A stretch of DNA of 64,000 nucleotides from Acanthaster planci (Eukaryota > Echinodermata > Asteroidea > Valvatida > Acanthasteridae), in the NCBI RefSeq assembly GCF_001949145.1, contig NW_019091417.1, positions 535,243 to 599,242 of the forward strand. The letters are read 5' to 3'. The position numbers and the translations under genes were made by a program. Shown here piece by piece: positions 1 through 13,200 of this stretch. The notes under the pieces are model-generated. The model was not told the origin of the DNA and ran no database searches. It saw only the letters and a program-made list of their open reading frames with translations. Each line of letters opens with the position of its first letter. Position 1 is the stretch's first letter.

Positions 1-1315
1 TTTGAATTTGTCACAGATCGTGGGGAAGCGTGAATATTTTGAATACTGCAACACAATTTAATTTTTACAACATCGAAAATTCCTTTGATTTTACCGTTGA
101 AAAGAATTGTACTGCGTTCTTCAATGATCGTAGTGTTTTGTTACCAATCGAAACAGTACAGACATACAAATAGACATAGTTTTACATTGAATGGTTTAAA
201 AGTCAGATTCATGAAGTCTGTTATGTCTAAAACCTCTGTCTTCAGTTTGTATTGTTTCCTCTTGTCAGCTAGCTGTAAGGTGGCAAAAATCATCAGCGAA
301 GAGCAAGTTGATTTCAAGGTCATTTTACCGACATTAAAATGGCAACAGGCGAAATGGGAATGGTTCTGAAGGAGAACTGGTGGGAAAATATGTAAGGTCA
401 AAATATATCCATGTCAATGCTAGCTGAAAAGTACTGCTTTTAATATGAAATCAGGCGATAAGATTTAGTGAAACTTCAGTATATTGGCCTCCTGAAACTA
501 GCTGTACAAGTAAAATGGTTTGGTACATCAAGCTCAGAATTAGGCCTAAAGATTATTTGAAAAAAGTGACTGCCGTGACGACGTCACGTACTGAACGATA
601 AGGTTCCCTTTATAACAACTCACCCACGGATTCTTTAGTCCCAGTATTTCTTGTTGCATATGTACATGTACATGTACGCATGGCCAAAAGTGTGTACCCG
701 TGACAACAAATAAAATACGTACGGGCTAATGTGGTGCATGTATTAGCAAATGCTATGGGTTCGTGAGAGGTACTTTGTAACACTGGTGGTAAATTCGTAT
801 TTAAATAATGTCAGGCAAATTTGCATGGTATTTAGTTATCGATTAAATCAATCCGAACCTCTGGAGGTGTTTCAAAACAAAGATAGACCGTTTCGTCTCC
901 AGAAAAATATCATGCTCTATGGTTCACTCAATTGGGAGGCTTTTTACGAAATTACTCGAAGAAGCCTTTATTTTTGTAAAACATGGCAGAATATGAGGCC
1001 TCTAGCAGACATCGACACGCTCGAGCAAGTCAGTATTATCCATTCACCCCCTACAGCAGTTCTTGACAACGTGGGAGGCGATCCCTGCAGCAACGAGGAA
1101 TATGTTTTTGTTTGTTTTTTGCGCTGAACTTGCGTTATGCAAATCGTATATAGATTTTCATAAGGATTGGAAGTGTTTCAGCGTTGGACATTTCGTGGCT
1201 AACCTCTATATCGTGAGAGCCTTTGAAGTGACGACCAAATAGGTTCTGCTTTTTTTTTAATACTACCACTCAATAATTAGTGTTCATTCGAGAACCCGAA
1301 AAGAAATCCACGAAC

Positions 1316-1410
1316 TTACTGGGGTGGGACTCGAACCCACGGTCCCCTGCTCGCTAGACGTCTAGGAGTATAGACGTTTTAACCACTTGAAAAACGAGCT
1401 TGCTAGGGTC
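1316..1410 (-). repeat. tRNA-derived SINE head or tRNA pseudogene
   Basis: Read on the minus strand, this stretch has an exact RNA polymerase III B box (GGTTCGAGTCC at 1337-1327) with a flanking GTGGG/CCCAC T-stem. Upstream is a D-arm/A-box-like segment (CAAGTGGTTAA at about 1391-1381). Between them is an anticodon-like hairpin whose arms ACGTCTA/TAGACGT are perfect, followed by a long class II-type variable arm resembling tRNA-Leu/Ser. The acceptor stem does not pair and the anticodon loop is one base short, so this is not a functional tRNA. A tRNA-derived SINE head is the simplest reading. Confidence 0.55.
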
Positions 1411-1767
1411 TACTGGCCGGTCCAAGTCAACTTGAGTAATGCTTGCTTTATTTAGATGTATAACATTTGCAGTATTCAGATATATTTTACGCATTGGGTT
1501 ACTCAAGTCTTGGTTTACTCACTCGTTACATGTCGCATTGATTACTGTAATAACGTTTAGCTGGATAAAGCAAATAGTGATCTAACAAAACTTTAGAGAG
1601 AAGAGAATATGCCACAGCGAGACTAGTGGGTTGTGAATCCAGACATTGCCACATTTTACTCGAATTCTTAGAATTTAAAGTTAAGTATTGCATCTGGTTT
1701 AAGATTTTCTTTTCTTGTTTTTTTTTCTTTTGAAATGTGTTCATAAAATCTCACCTACGTGTAGTCT

Positions 1768-1984
1768 TATTCAATACCAGTCCTCATTCTCTGAGATCAT
1801 CTTGCCAGCTCAAGTTACAGGCCCCCTTGTAAGATTTGTGACAAATTTGGGGAAAAAGCAGTTATGCTGGCTGGTCCTCGGCTTTGGAACCAGTTTATCT
1901 ATAGTCAAATCAGATGTCGGGAAACTCTGTACAGTTTTAAACTTGAATCGAAAACCTGCATTTTTTTCCAACAAGGCTTTTTAT
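1768..1984 (+). pseudogene. Decayed non-LTR retrotransposon, ORF2 C-terminal remnant
   Basis: The conceptual product, read across at least one frame change, matches the characteristic C-terminal tail of LINE reverse-transcriptase ORFs. It has a segment like ILPAQVT followed by AGPRLWNQF, then ETLYSFKLESKT and a terminal FFQQGFL and stop. The AGPRLWN signature and the spaced 'SFK.K.KT' block are typical of CR1/L2-type elements in invertebrate genomes. The early part reads in one plus frame and the AGPRLWN part in another, so it is broken. No upstream catalytic RT domain is visible, as expected for a 5'-truncated copy. Clade assignment is uncertain. Confidence 0.6.
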
Positions 1985-3444
1985 GAGGGAAAATAGACAC
2001 CCGGTGAAAGTTTTATATTTTGTAGTTTCAGCGTTTTTCAGGAAAAATGATTATGTGGTGGTGTTTTTAGGACGAGCATAATTGTGGTATTAATTTTAAT
2101 GTAATTTGTATTGTTATGTGCATAAGAACATTTTCATTTGTCTGGCACTTTTCACTGTTGGAATGTTCATTTGAATCGATAATGTAGTAGATGTAATATA
2201 TGTAATCATGAGATCCTCATAAGTTACATATTTCCTCTTATAAGCTTACTACGATGAAACTCAAACCTGCGGCTTCGTCCTTCATGACAGTTTGTAATTA
2301 CTCTAATGTTTTCATTATTAGTGCACAACAACTAACTCTAAAAGTACGATGACTCTTGATAATGTATGATCCGATATTACACTGTATCTGTATAGTGAAA
2401 TATGGGACCAACCACAGAGAAGAGTACCAGTGTGGCTGAGATAGTATGGATAGAACAAGTTAAGAGCACTTTGGAGGGGTTACTATGAGGTCAAACTGTA
2501 CATTTATCGACAAACCGGAAGGTCCTCAAGCCATTTTACCCATCTTTTTTTTTGTCACGTGTGGAAGTCTTTTATAACAAATGGTGGCGCCCTTCGGGTT
2601 TCAAACACTGTCTCCTTTCTTTGCTTTGGTGATATATACCCATGATTATAAACAAGCGAGCAAACCTTTTTCAGAAATGTTTCAAGTGAATTTATTCAGG
2701 ACTCCCAGTTTAAAAAGAATTGATAGGAAGCAAATGTTAATTCAAGTCTTCCATAGATGACATTACAGCAACAACGCCCTGGGTTACCGGGGAAAGATTG
2801 GACAATATTGAGTGTGTAGAAGTGCATATTTCGTTACGATTAAAGTGAAAGGGATCAAATAGTTCTCCTTTATTAAAGAATACAGAAAAAAGTTGTGCCA
2901 AAGAAAAGTTCTTTGCTGCTGCCTTCTGGTAGCTATAAGGTCTGCTCTGTTTATAAGGTCACGTCACAGTTGCGTTTCTCCTGTAAGTGGCTAATTCTAA
3001 AACCATGGCTTGCTGTCAGTACAAAATAAAGTAAAAGAACAATTTCCGAGATATTAAAATTGCCATGCAGCTAACAAAACACCAGATAACACATGTTATA
3101 ATCCTAATGAAAACACAACGTTCATTAAATTACTGCCACAAATCAACATTTCGACCGAAAAATAGTACCAACTACAGGATGGTTTTTCTGCAAACTTTGG
3201 CACATTGGCCTACAAATTGTAGGCAAATGAGAGTGGTGTCTGAAAGCGTGTTCAACTCCAATAGGATTGGTGGTCGTATGAACTTCATAAATTTTGTACT
3301 TTAGCCCTACTTTGATTGTTCTCAAGCTGTGGAATACCATAATCTAATCAAATACCCATAATGCTCACAAATGACACTGTTGGTGGTGCGATGTCTCACT
3401 CCGGTCCGTGTGCCACTGCTTATGTATGAAGAGATTCTTGTTAG

Positions 3445-6400
3445 CGCATGCAGAATTGTCATTGGTCGGAAAGTCGAGCCAGCTGAGCCCACTCTTCGGA
3501 CTTTCATATGGCCCTGAACGAGCCAACGACGGCCACGTTAATACAGTCATGACCAGCGAGCCCTACTGTGGTCACACAGGTGGGTGTCAGAAAGACTTTA
3601 CCCGTCTTAGTTACAGCAAAGGCCAGTTTAATTTACAGAACATATAGACACGAAGAATGTCAGAGTATATGCTTGCTCGAAACAACACTATACTGGTAAA
3701 ACAGGTTTCCTGTACCAACAAAACTAGAGCTAAAAAAAGAGGAAAAACTCGTGTATTCTCTGGATGTGCAAATAAGTTTTTGGAGTGATCATTAGAAAAC
3801 AGCTGAATGCTTTACATGATACGTTAAATTAGAACTAACGTTTTTGTTTGGAACACCCTCAAGGTACCGCCCAACATCCTTGGTGGCGTGTTGACTTGGG
3901 AGGAGACCGCCTTTTGGGACGCATCACCATTGTCAATAGAGGTGACTGTTGTGGTAAGCATTAAATCAAAGTGTGGGACATGGTATTGTAAAAAAAAAAC
4001 CGAAAACTGTAATAGAGCCTCAAGAATATCAGTCACACTTAATGAATACGGCTTGTCCCTCATTGACTGCTGATACATGCACGACGCCGACTAGCGTCAG
4101 CCCTTTGTCCGAAACTTGCCATTTCCCCTTCCTTTTCCCTCAATTAACATTCGGTACACATTCAAATCTAAAACCACCAAATGTCGGACCAATTTCCAAA
4201 TGATTGAATATCCAAACACTCAGCACAGCCACAGTTAATTAAAAACGAATACGCGTGCAAGTATTACAATAGAACTGTATGTGGTGTATTTTAAACTAAG
4301 GAAAGGAAAATTTCAAAAACATGCATAACAACATGTACTTAACAAATGCTTGCTTCGTGGGTATGGTTGAGACTTCAGGGAGGAAGAACTTCTTGCTATA
4401 AACCTACATGCGCATCATCATACACTGAAAAAGTTAAAAGAATGATGGGCCTACACTATTGATTTTCACTATAATAATATACAAGACTGGTTGAGTTTGG
4501 GATACAAAAGTTACTGCAGCTTTTTTTTCCCAAAAAGATTTTTTTCATGTTTTGAGTTAATTAACTGCTTTTAGAAAACTGAGAAAACAGTGTGGTGAAA
4601 TCGAAGGTCTTTTCCTTGCGCAAATCTCATGCACAAGACGCCGTTCTAAGAAAGCGAACGATGCAAACTACTAATTATAGGCAAGGTGAAAAATTATAGG
4701 AGGTATAACACCTGAAAATCATTTGAAATCGTCGGACAAAAATAACCTTGTCTGTGCAGCTCCTTGCCAAGTCGAAAAGTTTGGACTATACCATAATGCC
4801 TTAGGGGTGACAGTCGAGATGGCAATATACAGCCTGAAGGTAGAAGGTCACGTAACGAGCTTCCGGAACCCTGGCGCGGTTTGCCTATGGGAGTTTTACA
4901 TTGGGCCGTCCTATCACGTTCGATAATTTTTTGAAGAATAGTCCCTAACTGAAACTACCCCACGAAACACTTCTGTTGGAATTTTACCTTTGTCCTCCTC
5001 AAGTAATATTTAGGAAACGCCACCTGGAGATGGGTGAAGAACGAATTTCATCAACGACGTTCACGTCCGGCGATATCGTCCCCAGGTCACCTTGTTCATA
5101 CACGTTTGTTTTCACTCCCAGTGCGTGAAAATGTGATTGTGAAACGTTGCAAATATTTCCCTACCTGTAGTCGATGGGTTTCATGTTCCGTTAATTTGAT
5201 ATAACGCAATTGTTGTCAGCAAAGGTAAATAAATATTAGAATCTCTTGTAAAAGTAGATTATTGCTTTAAGTTTATTACCTAAATCGAAACAGTTTGTAA
5301 AATATTTTGATTTGTTTTTATTCCGGCTTTTACCGACAGACTACCATAAAATCTCACTGTAAATGTTCATCTGCATACGAGACTGCCGCATTGCACTGTT
5401 CTTCGTGTATTTTAGATTTTCGGAAGTGATGGGTCAATTTTGGGCAGAATATTTCTCTTTTAGATCAGGCAATTTTTCAGTTTCTATAAATTGATATACT
5501 GGCAAATATTTTCCAAAGCCCCTTTTCCAATTTGGATTTTTAAGAAGTATCTGAACGAAAAATATAACAAAGTCTAAAATCTTTGCAGGTTATTTGTCCT
5601 ATCCAAGGGTTCTGGAAGCGCATCTCAGCGGGTCAACTCAGTTGAGGCTCTATTATTGTTCGCGTTAAGAATGTTCCGTTTCATAGATAGATTCAACTGA
5701 TCCGTATTCCCTTTTACTTCACTCCTTCCATTTGTTATACAGGTACATGTAATTCCTTTAGTGAATTTCGTCAGTATGTTGCAGCTGCTTTTAATATTAA
5801 CCCTTTGTATGAACTCCTACAACCTCTTGATAACACTACACGTAAAATTAGCGTCGTTTAACGAGTGTGGTATATAAAACGAAACGTACATTCAAATGAT
5901 GGTGGACCGACCATGGTTACTGTGAGAAACTGAACCAAATTTCTGAAATTTTCTCGAAAAACAGCGGCATCGGGGCGGACAAAATTGTAAAGATTACACG
6001 GTGACTGTTATATAGTTCTTGAATTTAAGACATCCAAAGATTATTCGACAGTCCCATTTTCGTGATTTTAACAATGGTGTACCCTATCTTGAAGCCTATC
6101 AAGTGTATGACAATTAGCACAAAATACAGTAGGCTGTAGACGTATAAGACAACTCAAGACTTAACAGCTTCTATCTTTTTCCTCTCACATATATTAAACT
6201 TTGTTACTGTAGATCTACCATGACGTCTGTACATTTAGAAATGATCGCTTTTTTACATTTTTGCAGAGGATCGCTTGATCGGCGCAACAGTTCGCGTGGG
6301 TCTCAACTCTGAAGTCACCCGTAACATGATATGTGGCTCAGCAGTCACTGAATCTCAGGCCCAACCGGGGGCATGGATTGAGTTTGTTTGTGACCCTCCT

Positions 6401-6502
6401 ACTTTGGCTCGTTATGTCAGTGTAGATGTTAACTATGGTGATAAATTTGATTTCCTTCAACTCTGTGAAGTCATGGTCAAGGAATATGTTCAAGAAAAGT
6501 AG
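3445..6502 (+). CDS. Fucolectin/tachylectin-4/pentraxin-1 (FTP) domain lectin, last three exons
   Basis: Three consecutive exons encode one FTP lectin domain. Exon a is about 3445-3579 (acceptor TTAG, or alternatively CAG at 3453; it ends CGHTG with donor GTGGGT). Exon b is 3864-3953 (donor GTAAGC). Exon c is 6267-6502, ending in TAG. All three junctions are phase 1. Family hallmarks in order are YGPERANDGH, HPWWRVDLGG, IVNRGDCC joined across the last intron to EDRLIGATVRVG, then YVSVDVNYG and LQLCEVMV near the C-terminus. In eel fucolectin the fucose site uses two arginines around a vicinal Cys-Cys disulfide (R..CC..R); that spacing is exactly kept. A secreted, calcium-dependent, fucose-binding innate-immune lectin is the likely role. 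The start codon and signal peptide exon(s) were not found; they should lie upstream. More FTP domains upstream of the window are possible. Confidence 0.85.
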
Positions 6503-6922
6503 CAATGAGAATTCGGTTTATGACTAAATTAAATTATCATCTAACGTTGATGAAACTTCTCATGTTAGCACATACGCGCTATAGAATTTGGGGTCTGTTG
6601 AGTAAATATATGTAGAGCAGAGTTGTAATGACTCAAGTCAATGACTCGACTCGTGTCACCGACTCGACTCGAGTCACCATAATAAGCAAATTACTAACTG
6701 TTAAGCATCGCCATGAAATTCGGTCCAGGAATCATAATGTACCGGAGCCGTCTATTTCTGATCATCATTTTCATGAGCGAACAAACAAATGCTCATGGAG
6801 AGTGGGCATTTGCAATGTGTAAGGTTCTCAATACTTGTTAACAATTGTATTGTAGCCACCTTTACGCTTTGCACGCTTGTCAAAATCATCTCTAGGAAGA
6901 AATGAATTGCCCTACTAAGTTT

Positions 6923-7295
6923 CAATAAGCATTTGCGAGTCAAATTTGAATAAAATCTGGTACACTGAGTTCTTTAAATTCATATGAACACAATTCGAAT
7001 TTTCTATACTAAAGACACTGTCGCTGTAACTAGTGATTCGGGGCAAGATTTTGTTCAGCTACATAAGAGACCCCTTACTTTAACCAACATGCTGTTCTTA
7101 ATTGATAAAAGACGCAAAGGAACGAACCAATCCATTAGAGAGTTGCTGGTCGCTAATGCAAAAGCTTGCTCTGAATCACGAAGCATATTAACATTGTCTC
7201 TGGTCTGGGAAATTCAAAATTATATGTTTAGGTGCAATCAGATAACGCAGTGCAGCGCAAGTAATTCCAATTATAATTTGCAAAGGGCTTATTAC
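6923..7295. repeat. Dispersed non-autonomous DNA element, copy A
   Basis: The left end AATAAGCATTTGCGAG and the right end GCAAAGGGCTTATT form an imperfect terminal inverted repeat. The interior aligns by eye with copies at about 47582-47985 and 61729-61967. Shared blocks include AAATTTGAATAAAAT.TGG, ACTGAGTTCTTTAA and, near the right, GTTTA.GTGCAATC.GATAAC. Copy C at 61.7 kb shows the cleanest ends. No transposase is visible in any copy, so it is a MITE-like family. Confidence 0.6.
6949..6954 (+). promoter_or_regulatory. Candidate polyadenylation hexamer downstream of FTP lectin
   Basis: This AATAAA on the plus strand lies about 450 bases after the lectin stop codon. It falls inside the dispersed element copy A, so it may be coincidental or a repeat-supplied signal. 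Confidence 0.25.
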
Positions 7296-10068
7296 TCTAT
7301 GTATACGTCCCAAATCTTTTCGCCATGATGTGTGGTTTCGAATTAGCTGTGGCGTTTTGCACATCATTAGTGACGACCGTAAACACTAAATAGGATTTGT
7401 GCATTATGCGAATTCCAAATAGGCCCACACGGACAGACGAGCGTTTTTACTTTATTTTACCGTAACAGCGCCAACAAGGTTCTAGCTTGGAACGATCTCT
7501 ATATTTATAGTGGAACTGAAGATCGTTCTTTGAATGCCAATTCCAGCAGCATGAGGTTGGCAAAGGTATCAATGGAAGCGTGTCCCATTCCCCAGGACTT
7601 TGGACCATTAAATCGTTTTTGCTTTTTAGTTTCTATCAAAGTGGGATTTTAGTGCTCTGTAAATGACTTTAAATCGTAATTTTTTGCTGTACGCACGAGA
7701 TTGCCGTATCTAATCTGGTCTCATTTCGTGTGGATTTATAGCAAAAACGATTTAGGCCTAATGGGATTTTCTGAAAAAAAATGATCAAAGTCAGAAAACC
7801 TGAGGGGAAATGATCAAACTCGCACTCCTGCACGTTTTCAGTGGCCCTCTCACACTTCTTTCCGCCAAGGCCATTTCTGTGCACGCGTGCATAATTATGA
7901 ATTTATCAGTGAAAAGGTCTATTGGCCGCCTTACTGAGTGATTCCAGACGTTCCAACGTGGGGGGGGCAAGAAAACGAATCAGTGTTTTTTTAACTTCTG
8001 AATAGACGCAAGGGGCGGATCCAGACTTTTTTCCCCGAGGGGTCAGGCTCATCAGAGTTTTTGATGCCCGACCGTTGCAGACCAGTGCATGGACACATTA
8101 CATTGTGACTGATACACATACCTATAACACGTAGCATGAGTTAACTGTTTGTTGCTGAAACTGTTAAATGTTTGTGTCAGAGTCACGTTGACTCTAACCC
8201 TCTGAATCCGCATCTGCAATCCGCATACGGTAAACTGTACCTTCGTATCCACATAAGCCGTGAACAGATCACTGCCCCTGTCTAAACTTTCAACCCCCCC
8301 CCCAATCCAACCCTGCCCTCGAGAGACAATAGAAACAGCCGTCCATGGGCCAACGGGTATACACTCACCAGTTAGATACCATGAAAATGATCCCGGCCAA
8401 GCCACTGATATCATTGATTCAGGACATTTACTGATACCTTTCTCAAATTTTAGGTTTTGTTTTCAGTACATATAAATCAGTTATAAATAAATGTATAAAC
8501 AATTTCATTCTCTTCTAATAGGCTAGCTGAAGCCCACTTTTAAATATTGCAGAAGCAACAAAGTTGCCAAGACTCTCAGCGGGCTAAAGATAGAGACTTA
8601 TTATTCTTACCGTGGAATCAACAAGTTTAATTTATATAGTTGATGATGCCATCCGACAAAACATCATGACATAACATTGAATATTGTTAATATGCATTCA
8701 TTTGTGTTGCAATGTGCACCTTCGTTTTCACTTTAGTTGTATGTAGTTACACCTCCCAGTGAGGCTTTTGTTTTCTGAACGAACAGGCAAACAACAACAA
8801 CTGGGGACATTTTTCAACACGTAAAACTTAAATCACATCTGTATCTCTTCATCACATGGAGTTTCAACTTGCTTGCAAAAACGTTTTTAAGTATTTCTAA
8901 TACAAATATTATTCCCCACAGATCGGGCTTACTGAAAACTGAGAGAATATGATCTATATGTAGACAAAGTTGCTCAAATCAAAGTCCCTACTCTTAAAAC
9001 GCTAATCTTACTCTCTTTCCATTATGACTATAAAACTGGCAAATATAAGCTTTGGGTGGTATGAAGCCATTGGTAAGTTCATTTCCTACAGTTAATGTCT
9101 GCACTAAGCTGTACTGTTCAGTTAGCAAAGCCTGTAGGGCCACATTTTGTGTAAAATTGTGAAATAAACTCAGGACTTTTTTTCTCCAGTCATAAATATT
9201 GGGAATAAACAGCTACAATGCAGTGATTTTTGACCAAATTAAAAATTACGGAGAGTAATAACAAAGATAAAATCACAAAAGATTAAACAGCAATGAAACC
9301 TGATTTTTTTTCTTATGCAAGACAAACATAAAATATAACTTCGCCTAGATTTTCTGAATTTTAGCAAGAACCATACCTGAAATATTTCCTTCTGTATCTT
9401 CTATTACCTTTAAAAGGGATTTCTGTTCCCTGGATTCAAGTTTACAAACTTAAAAATAAACAAATATCTTTCAAACAATAAAGAAATGCGAGCGTTGCGG
9501 TCCCATCGCTACCAGCAAAATGAACACTCCTGACCAACACAGCTCTTTTCAACCGATGAGGGGGTGCTTCTGCTCCCGGAGGATAATGCACCAGCTCATT
9601 CCCCAAAGAATGACCGAAAATATTTCTGTTTCCCCTGGATAAAGATGCCAATCTGTCACTTGCTGCTTCTTGCCTGAGAATGGGTCAAACAGATAAAGGA
9701 AAGTGAAACTTAGGCTGGATACATAATTCTCCAAGGATGTGCCACATTTCTAGCAGCTGGGTTTAATCCGCTGATCCTCTGAGCTCAAGCCATAAAACCC
9801 ATTCAAGGTGTATTGCTCTAGGTCAATTAATAAGGCAGCCAAATTGCTTTTTCTTTGTTCAAAAGTCATAGCAGTAAATCAAGACATTTAAAACTATGTT
9901 AACTCCCATGGTTAGTTGACTAAAAATCATACCATAGTTCACAATGTGTAGCATGCAAATGACACGTACTGATACAAGGCCATCATCAAGCCCTTGTAAT
10001 GTAACAGGCCAGTGTACTGCTGGCATCAAGTTCCACTTATCCATGATGTTTTCCTACAGAGCTTGGAA

Positions 10069-10074
10069 TTTATT
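10069..10074 (-). promoter_or_regulatory. Candidate RECQL5 polyadenylation signal
   Basis: This AATAAA on the minus strand lies about 210 bases past the RECQL5 stop codon (10286-10284), a normal distance for an animal 3' UTR. Confidence 0.45.
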
Positions 10075-10283
10075 GTACCCCCCAGCTCCTAAAAAAATGT
10101 GGTGTCATCAGTGCACAGGCCTGTCAGTAGAGTCTGGGCTCAAACATTTTGGATACGTTAAAGTAATGCAAAAGGATGTGGATTTTGATAGATGGAAGCA
10201 TAAGATTAACATGTTTAAAAAACACATGTTGTACTTGTATAACACACCTGCTAAACACCTGCTTCGCTGGCTTAGAGCCACTA

Positions 10284-13200
10284 TCATTGATGCAAGGGAG
10301 CTGAGGGAAGGTCGCTTTCTTGGTTACACAGGGCATGCTTCTTGAAGTAATCCTTGACAAGTTTCTTAGCTTTATCCTTTACTGAAAAGTCAGATTTGCG
10401 GAGAAAAAAGGACTGAGAAAATCGGGACCAAATGGAAAAATGCTATTTGTGTGGTTTGTCCGAGCAGTTGGTTTTGAAGATGACATACATGTATGAGGTG
10501 CATTTATATTTGTAACTTATTCTCCAAAGAGGACTCACAATGACATCCTGGATTGTCTGCATTTGACAGATTAGTGCACTGGAAATAATCTGCCTCAAAC
10601 GGACTTGGCATAGCACAATGTTTTTGGAAATTCTATCCCATTTGATGATTTGCCATTCACAGCAAAGTAAACTTACATGGCCGTTTGGTGAGTGCACCAT
10701 CCAGTGTTATCTGGTGAGCAAGCCGCTTAGCAAGCATCTTGAACAAATCCTGAACATGAGGAACAAACATGAATTATTTAACATTTTAACATTTTACCAC
10801 ACATTTTCCATTAAAATATGATCAAATCCACCTTACAGTTTAAAACAATAATACTACTGGCATACGTCTAAAATAGACATCAAAAGTCTAAAAAAGACAT
10901 CAAAATTACAGACATGTCAAACCATATACATGTAAACTTATACAATTGAATTCCAAAAACCATAACTACCAACTTAAATATACAATTACATTAAATTTGA
11001 TTCATTGTGAATGAGACTGATATGAAAACAAACACATGGGACGTCCCTGCCACTTACATGTAAGGGCATCTGTGCCTACGAAACTCCACAAAAACAAATG
11101 CCAAGTTATCCACTTATTGAACAATGACTGAACTAAATATAAACCAACAACAGCCTGAGAAATAGGTGTTCCCAGACAACCATAAAAGGGCCAAGGTATT
11201 GGAGACCTTCACATAGACTGGGAAGGATTTGGATCCCCTTCCTGAGATCTGAGCTGTTCCGTGACCATACATGTACATGTACATGTACAGACATCCATGA
11301 TGGGTGTACCTCAGAACTTTCAATTCATCTAGACAAAGGGCTTTGTTGCTATGGCCATTTTCTGTTCTCATTCGTGCGTGGACGTGCACTAGGGATACAT
11401 CAGTGGAAAAAGTAAACACTTTGGGCCTACTGGTATTGAAAAATGGACATTTTGCAAGAACAGTACCAGTACATCTGACTTGAATAAAAGTGTCAGATTG
11501 AGAAAACTCCTGAAGGCTTGGCAAGATGAAGAAATCTGTTAGAATGATAGCAGAGAACATGGATGGGGTGAAGTTGTAATTGTCCCTCTGGATCTTAGCA
11601 TTCAAGTGGAAGTGGACCCCAAACAGTTCACAATTCTATATTAACACAATAAAACTTAACATGGGGGACATAAATGACTTACTTTTGAGCCAAATTTATT
11701 GTCCTTGTAATATGGCGTCAATAACTTCACCACGACGTCTGCTGCCAAGCGGCGAACATCTTTAACCTTTGACCCTTTCTGATCCCCTCCGTCTTCTCGT
11801 GACTTCTCATTGTCCACCGTGCCTGGGTCAAAGGTCACAGTTCTCTTGGGCTTGCTCTCATCTGAGCTACTGCTGCCAGAGTTGTTCTTTGCAGCGGTCT
11901 GGTCATCTTGGCTTGACAGCTTTGGCCTCTTTGAAGAGTTTGGATGCTTTGTGAATAAATGTGCGAAAATCAAAACTATAAAGTCAGATAATGCGACAGC
12001 TGTTTCCAATTGCGGGCGCCATCATATCTGTTCATTGCTGACAGACGAGGCATACTGTCAAACGAAATTATGGGCGAGACACAGAAGTATTTCATGTGCC
12101 ATTCACAAGCTATTTGTGGGTCCTTGAATTTTATCTATCAGAGTGGGTTTGCAAGTTTGTAGCAGCACCAAGGAGCCATATCACTGTGAGTTTGACAGGT
12201 TCTGGGACAGACCCTTGAGCCTTTGTCACTGCAAAGTTGTTCCTGTTGCTCGCTTCACCATATAAACCTTCAAATCTTATCAGAGTAGGTTAACTGAACA
12301 GCTACAGTTGACTCCCGTTATTAAAAAAAATCCCCAGGACCCAATTAAAATGTTTGTTGCATCAGAAACTTGCTGCATTGCGAGAGTGCAAAGTGCTGGC
12401 TTCCAGTCTACTGTTCACCATGTACACAGATCCTATTGTGTGCACACACCGATGTGAACAGGTGTCATGTTTGGAATAATTGTAAGAATGCTTTGCAGGG
12501 TATGATCAATTCAACTGAGTGTGAACCTTTATTTATAATAACTGGAATGTTGTCATAGCCGAGTTTGTAATGATAAGAGTCAACTGTATTGCTTTAGACA
12601 GTGCATAAGCTTTAATTGCTTATAACAGGTGGCATTACAACAATTAAAAGAGATTGATTGGCATGATTGGAATATAATGGAAAATGGTTGATGACATGAG
12701 CCCGAACCTACCTTGAGGGCGGAATTGCTTGTTCTCTTCCGGTTCGATATCTTCAAGTCATGACCAGAAATACTGTTTATTGAAACAGCACACAAACGAA
12801 TGGTTAAGCAAGCAGGTGTGAAATTTCAATCTTAGCAGAATCTTTGCCTCAGGCAACATGACATCGTGAGTGGCAACACACAAAGCTGCCACACATCAAC
12901 GGTGAGGAGAGGAAATGGACAAAGGAGGGAGGCCTTTGGATGACGGCGGAGGGACAGAAAGGGTATGAAGCTGAGGACGAATGCCAGAGTGGAGAGTGAA
13001 GAGCAGAGAAATGGCAGAGGAGAATGGAAGACAATCCAAATGCTTCAAGAACAACAAATGCAATTATGACAGTCATCGGCTGCTTTACCTGGGATGATAA
13101 GATACAGATGTTCCCTCGGTAGGTTCCATTGAAGGACACCCCCTGCCTGAATGGTCTGATACACACTCTTTGGTTAGTTCTGGGCGGTCTTTACAACGTT

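Larger units (their letters stand above)
1..3444. other. Left-edge region without a firm gene
   Basis: I see no protein-coding exon I can support here. An open stretch at 750-1127 on the plus strand could encode 125 residues, but I recognise no family in it and no splice context makes it convincing. The region contains a tRNA-like SINE head near 1.3-1.4 kb and a decayed retrotransposon 3' end near 1.77-1.98 kb, listed separately. It may also hold the undetected 5' exon(s), with the signal peptide, of the FTP lectin gene that becomes recognisable at about 3445. Confidence 0.5.
6503..10283. other. Intergenic region between the FTP lectin and RECQL5 3' ends
   Basis: This is convergent intergenic DNA: the lectin ends at 6502 on plus and RECQL5 ends at 10284 on minus. 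I see no supported exon. It contains a short run of GACTCGA-type repeats at about 6628-6690, a copy of a dispersed inverted-repeat element at about 6923-7295, and a hAT-like motif CAGGGGCGGATC-type sequence near 8011. A minus-strand open stretch at 8052-8414 has no family I recognise. Confidence 0.6.

Noticed and set aside
750-1127. 125-codon plus-strand open frame near the left edge
   Set aside because: No family recognised and no supporting exon structure; could be chance.
1316-1410. Functional tRNA gene
   Set aside because: The acceptor stem does not pair and the anticodon loop is short; only the pol III boxes are good.
11114-11605. 163-codon minus-strand open frame
   Set aside because: It sits in a RECQL5 intron bounded by exons that join in phase, includes translated TACATG repeats, and matches no family I know.
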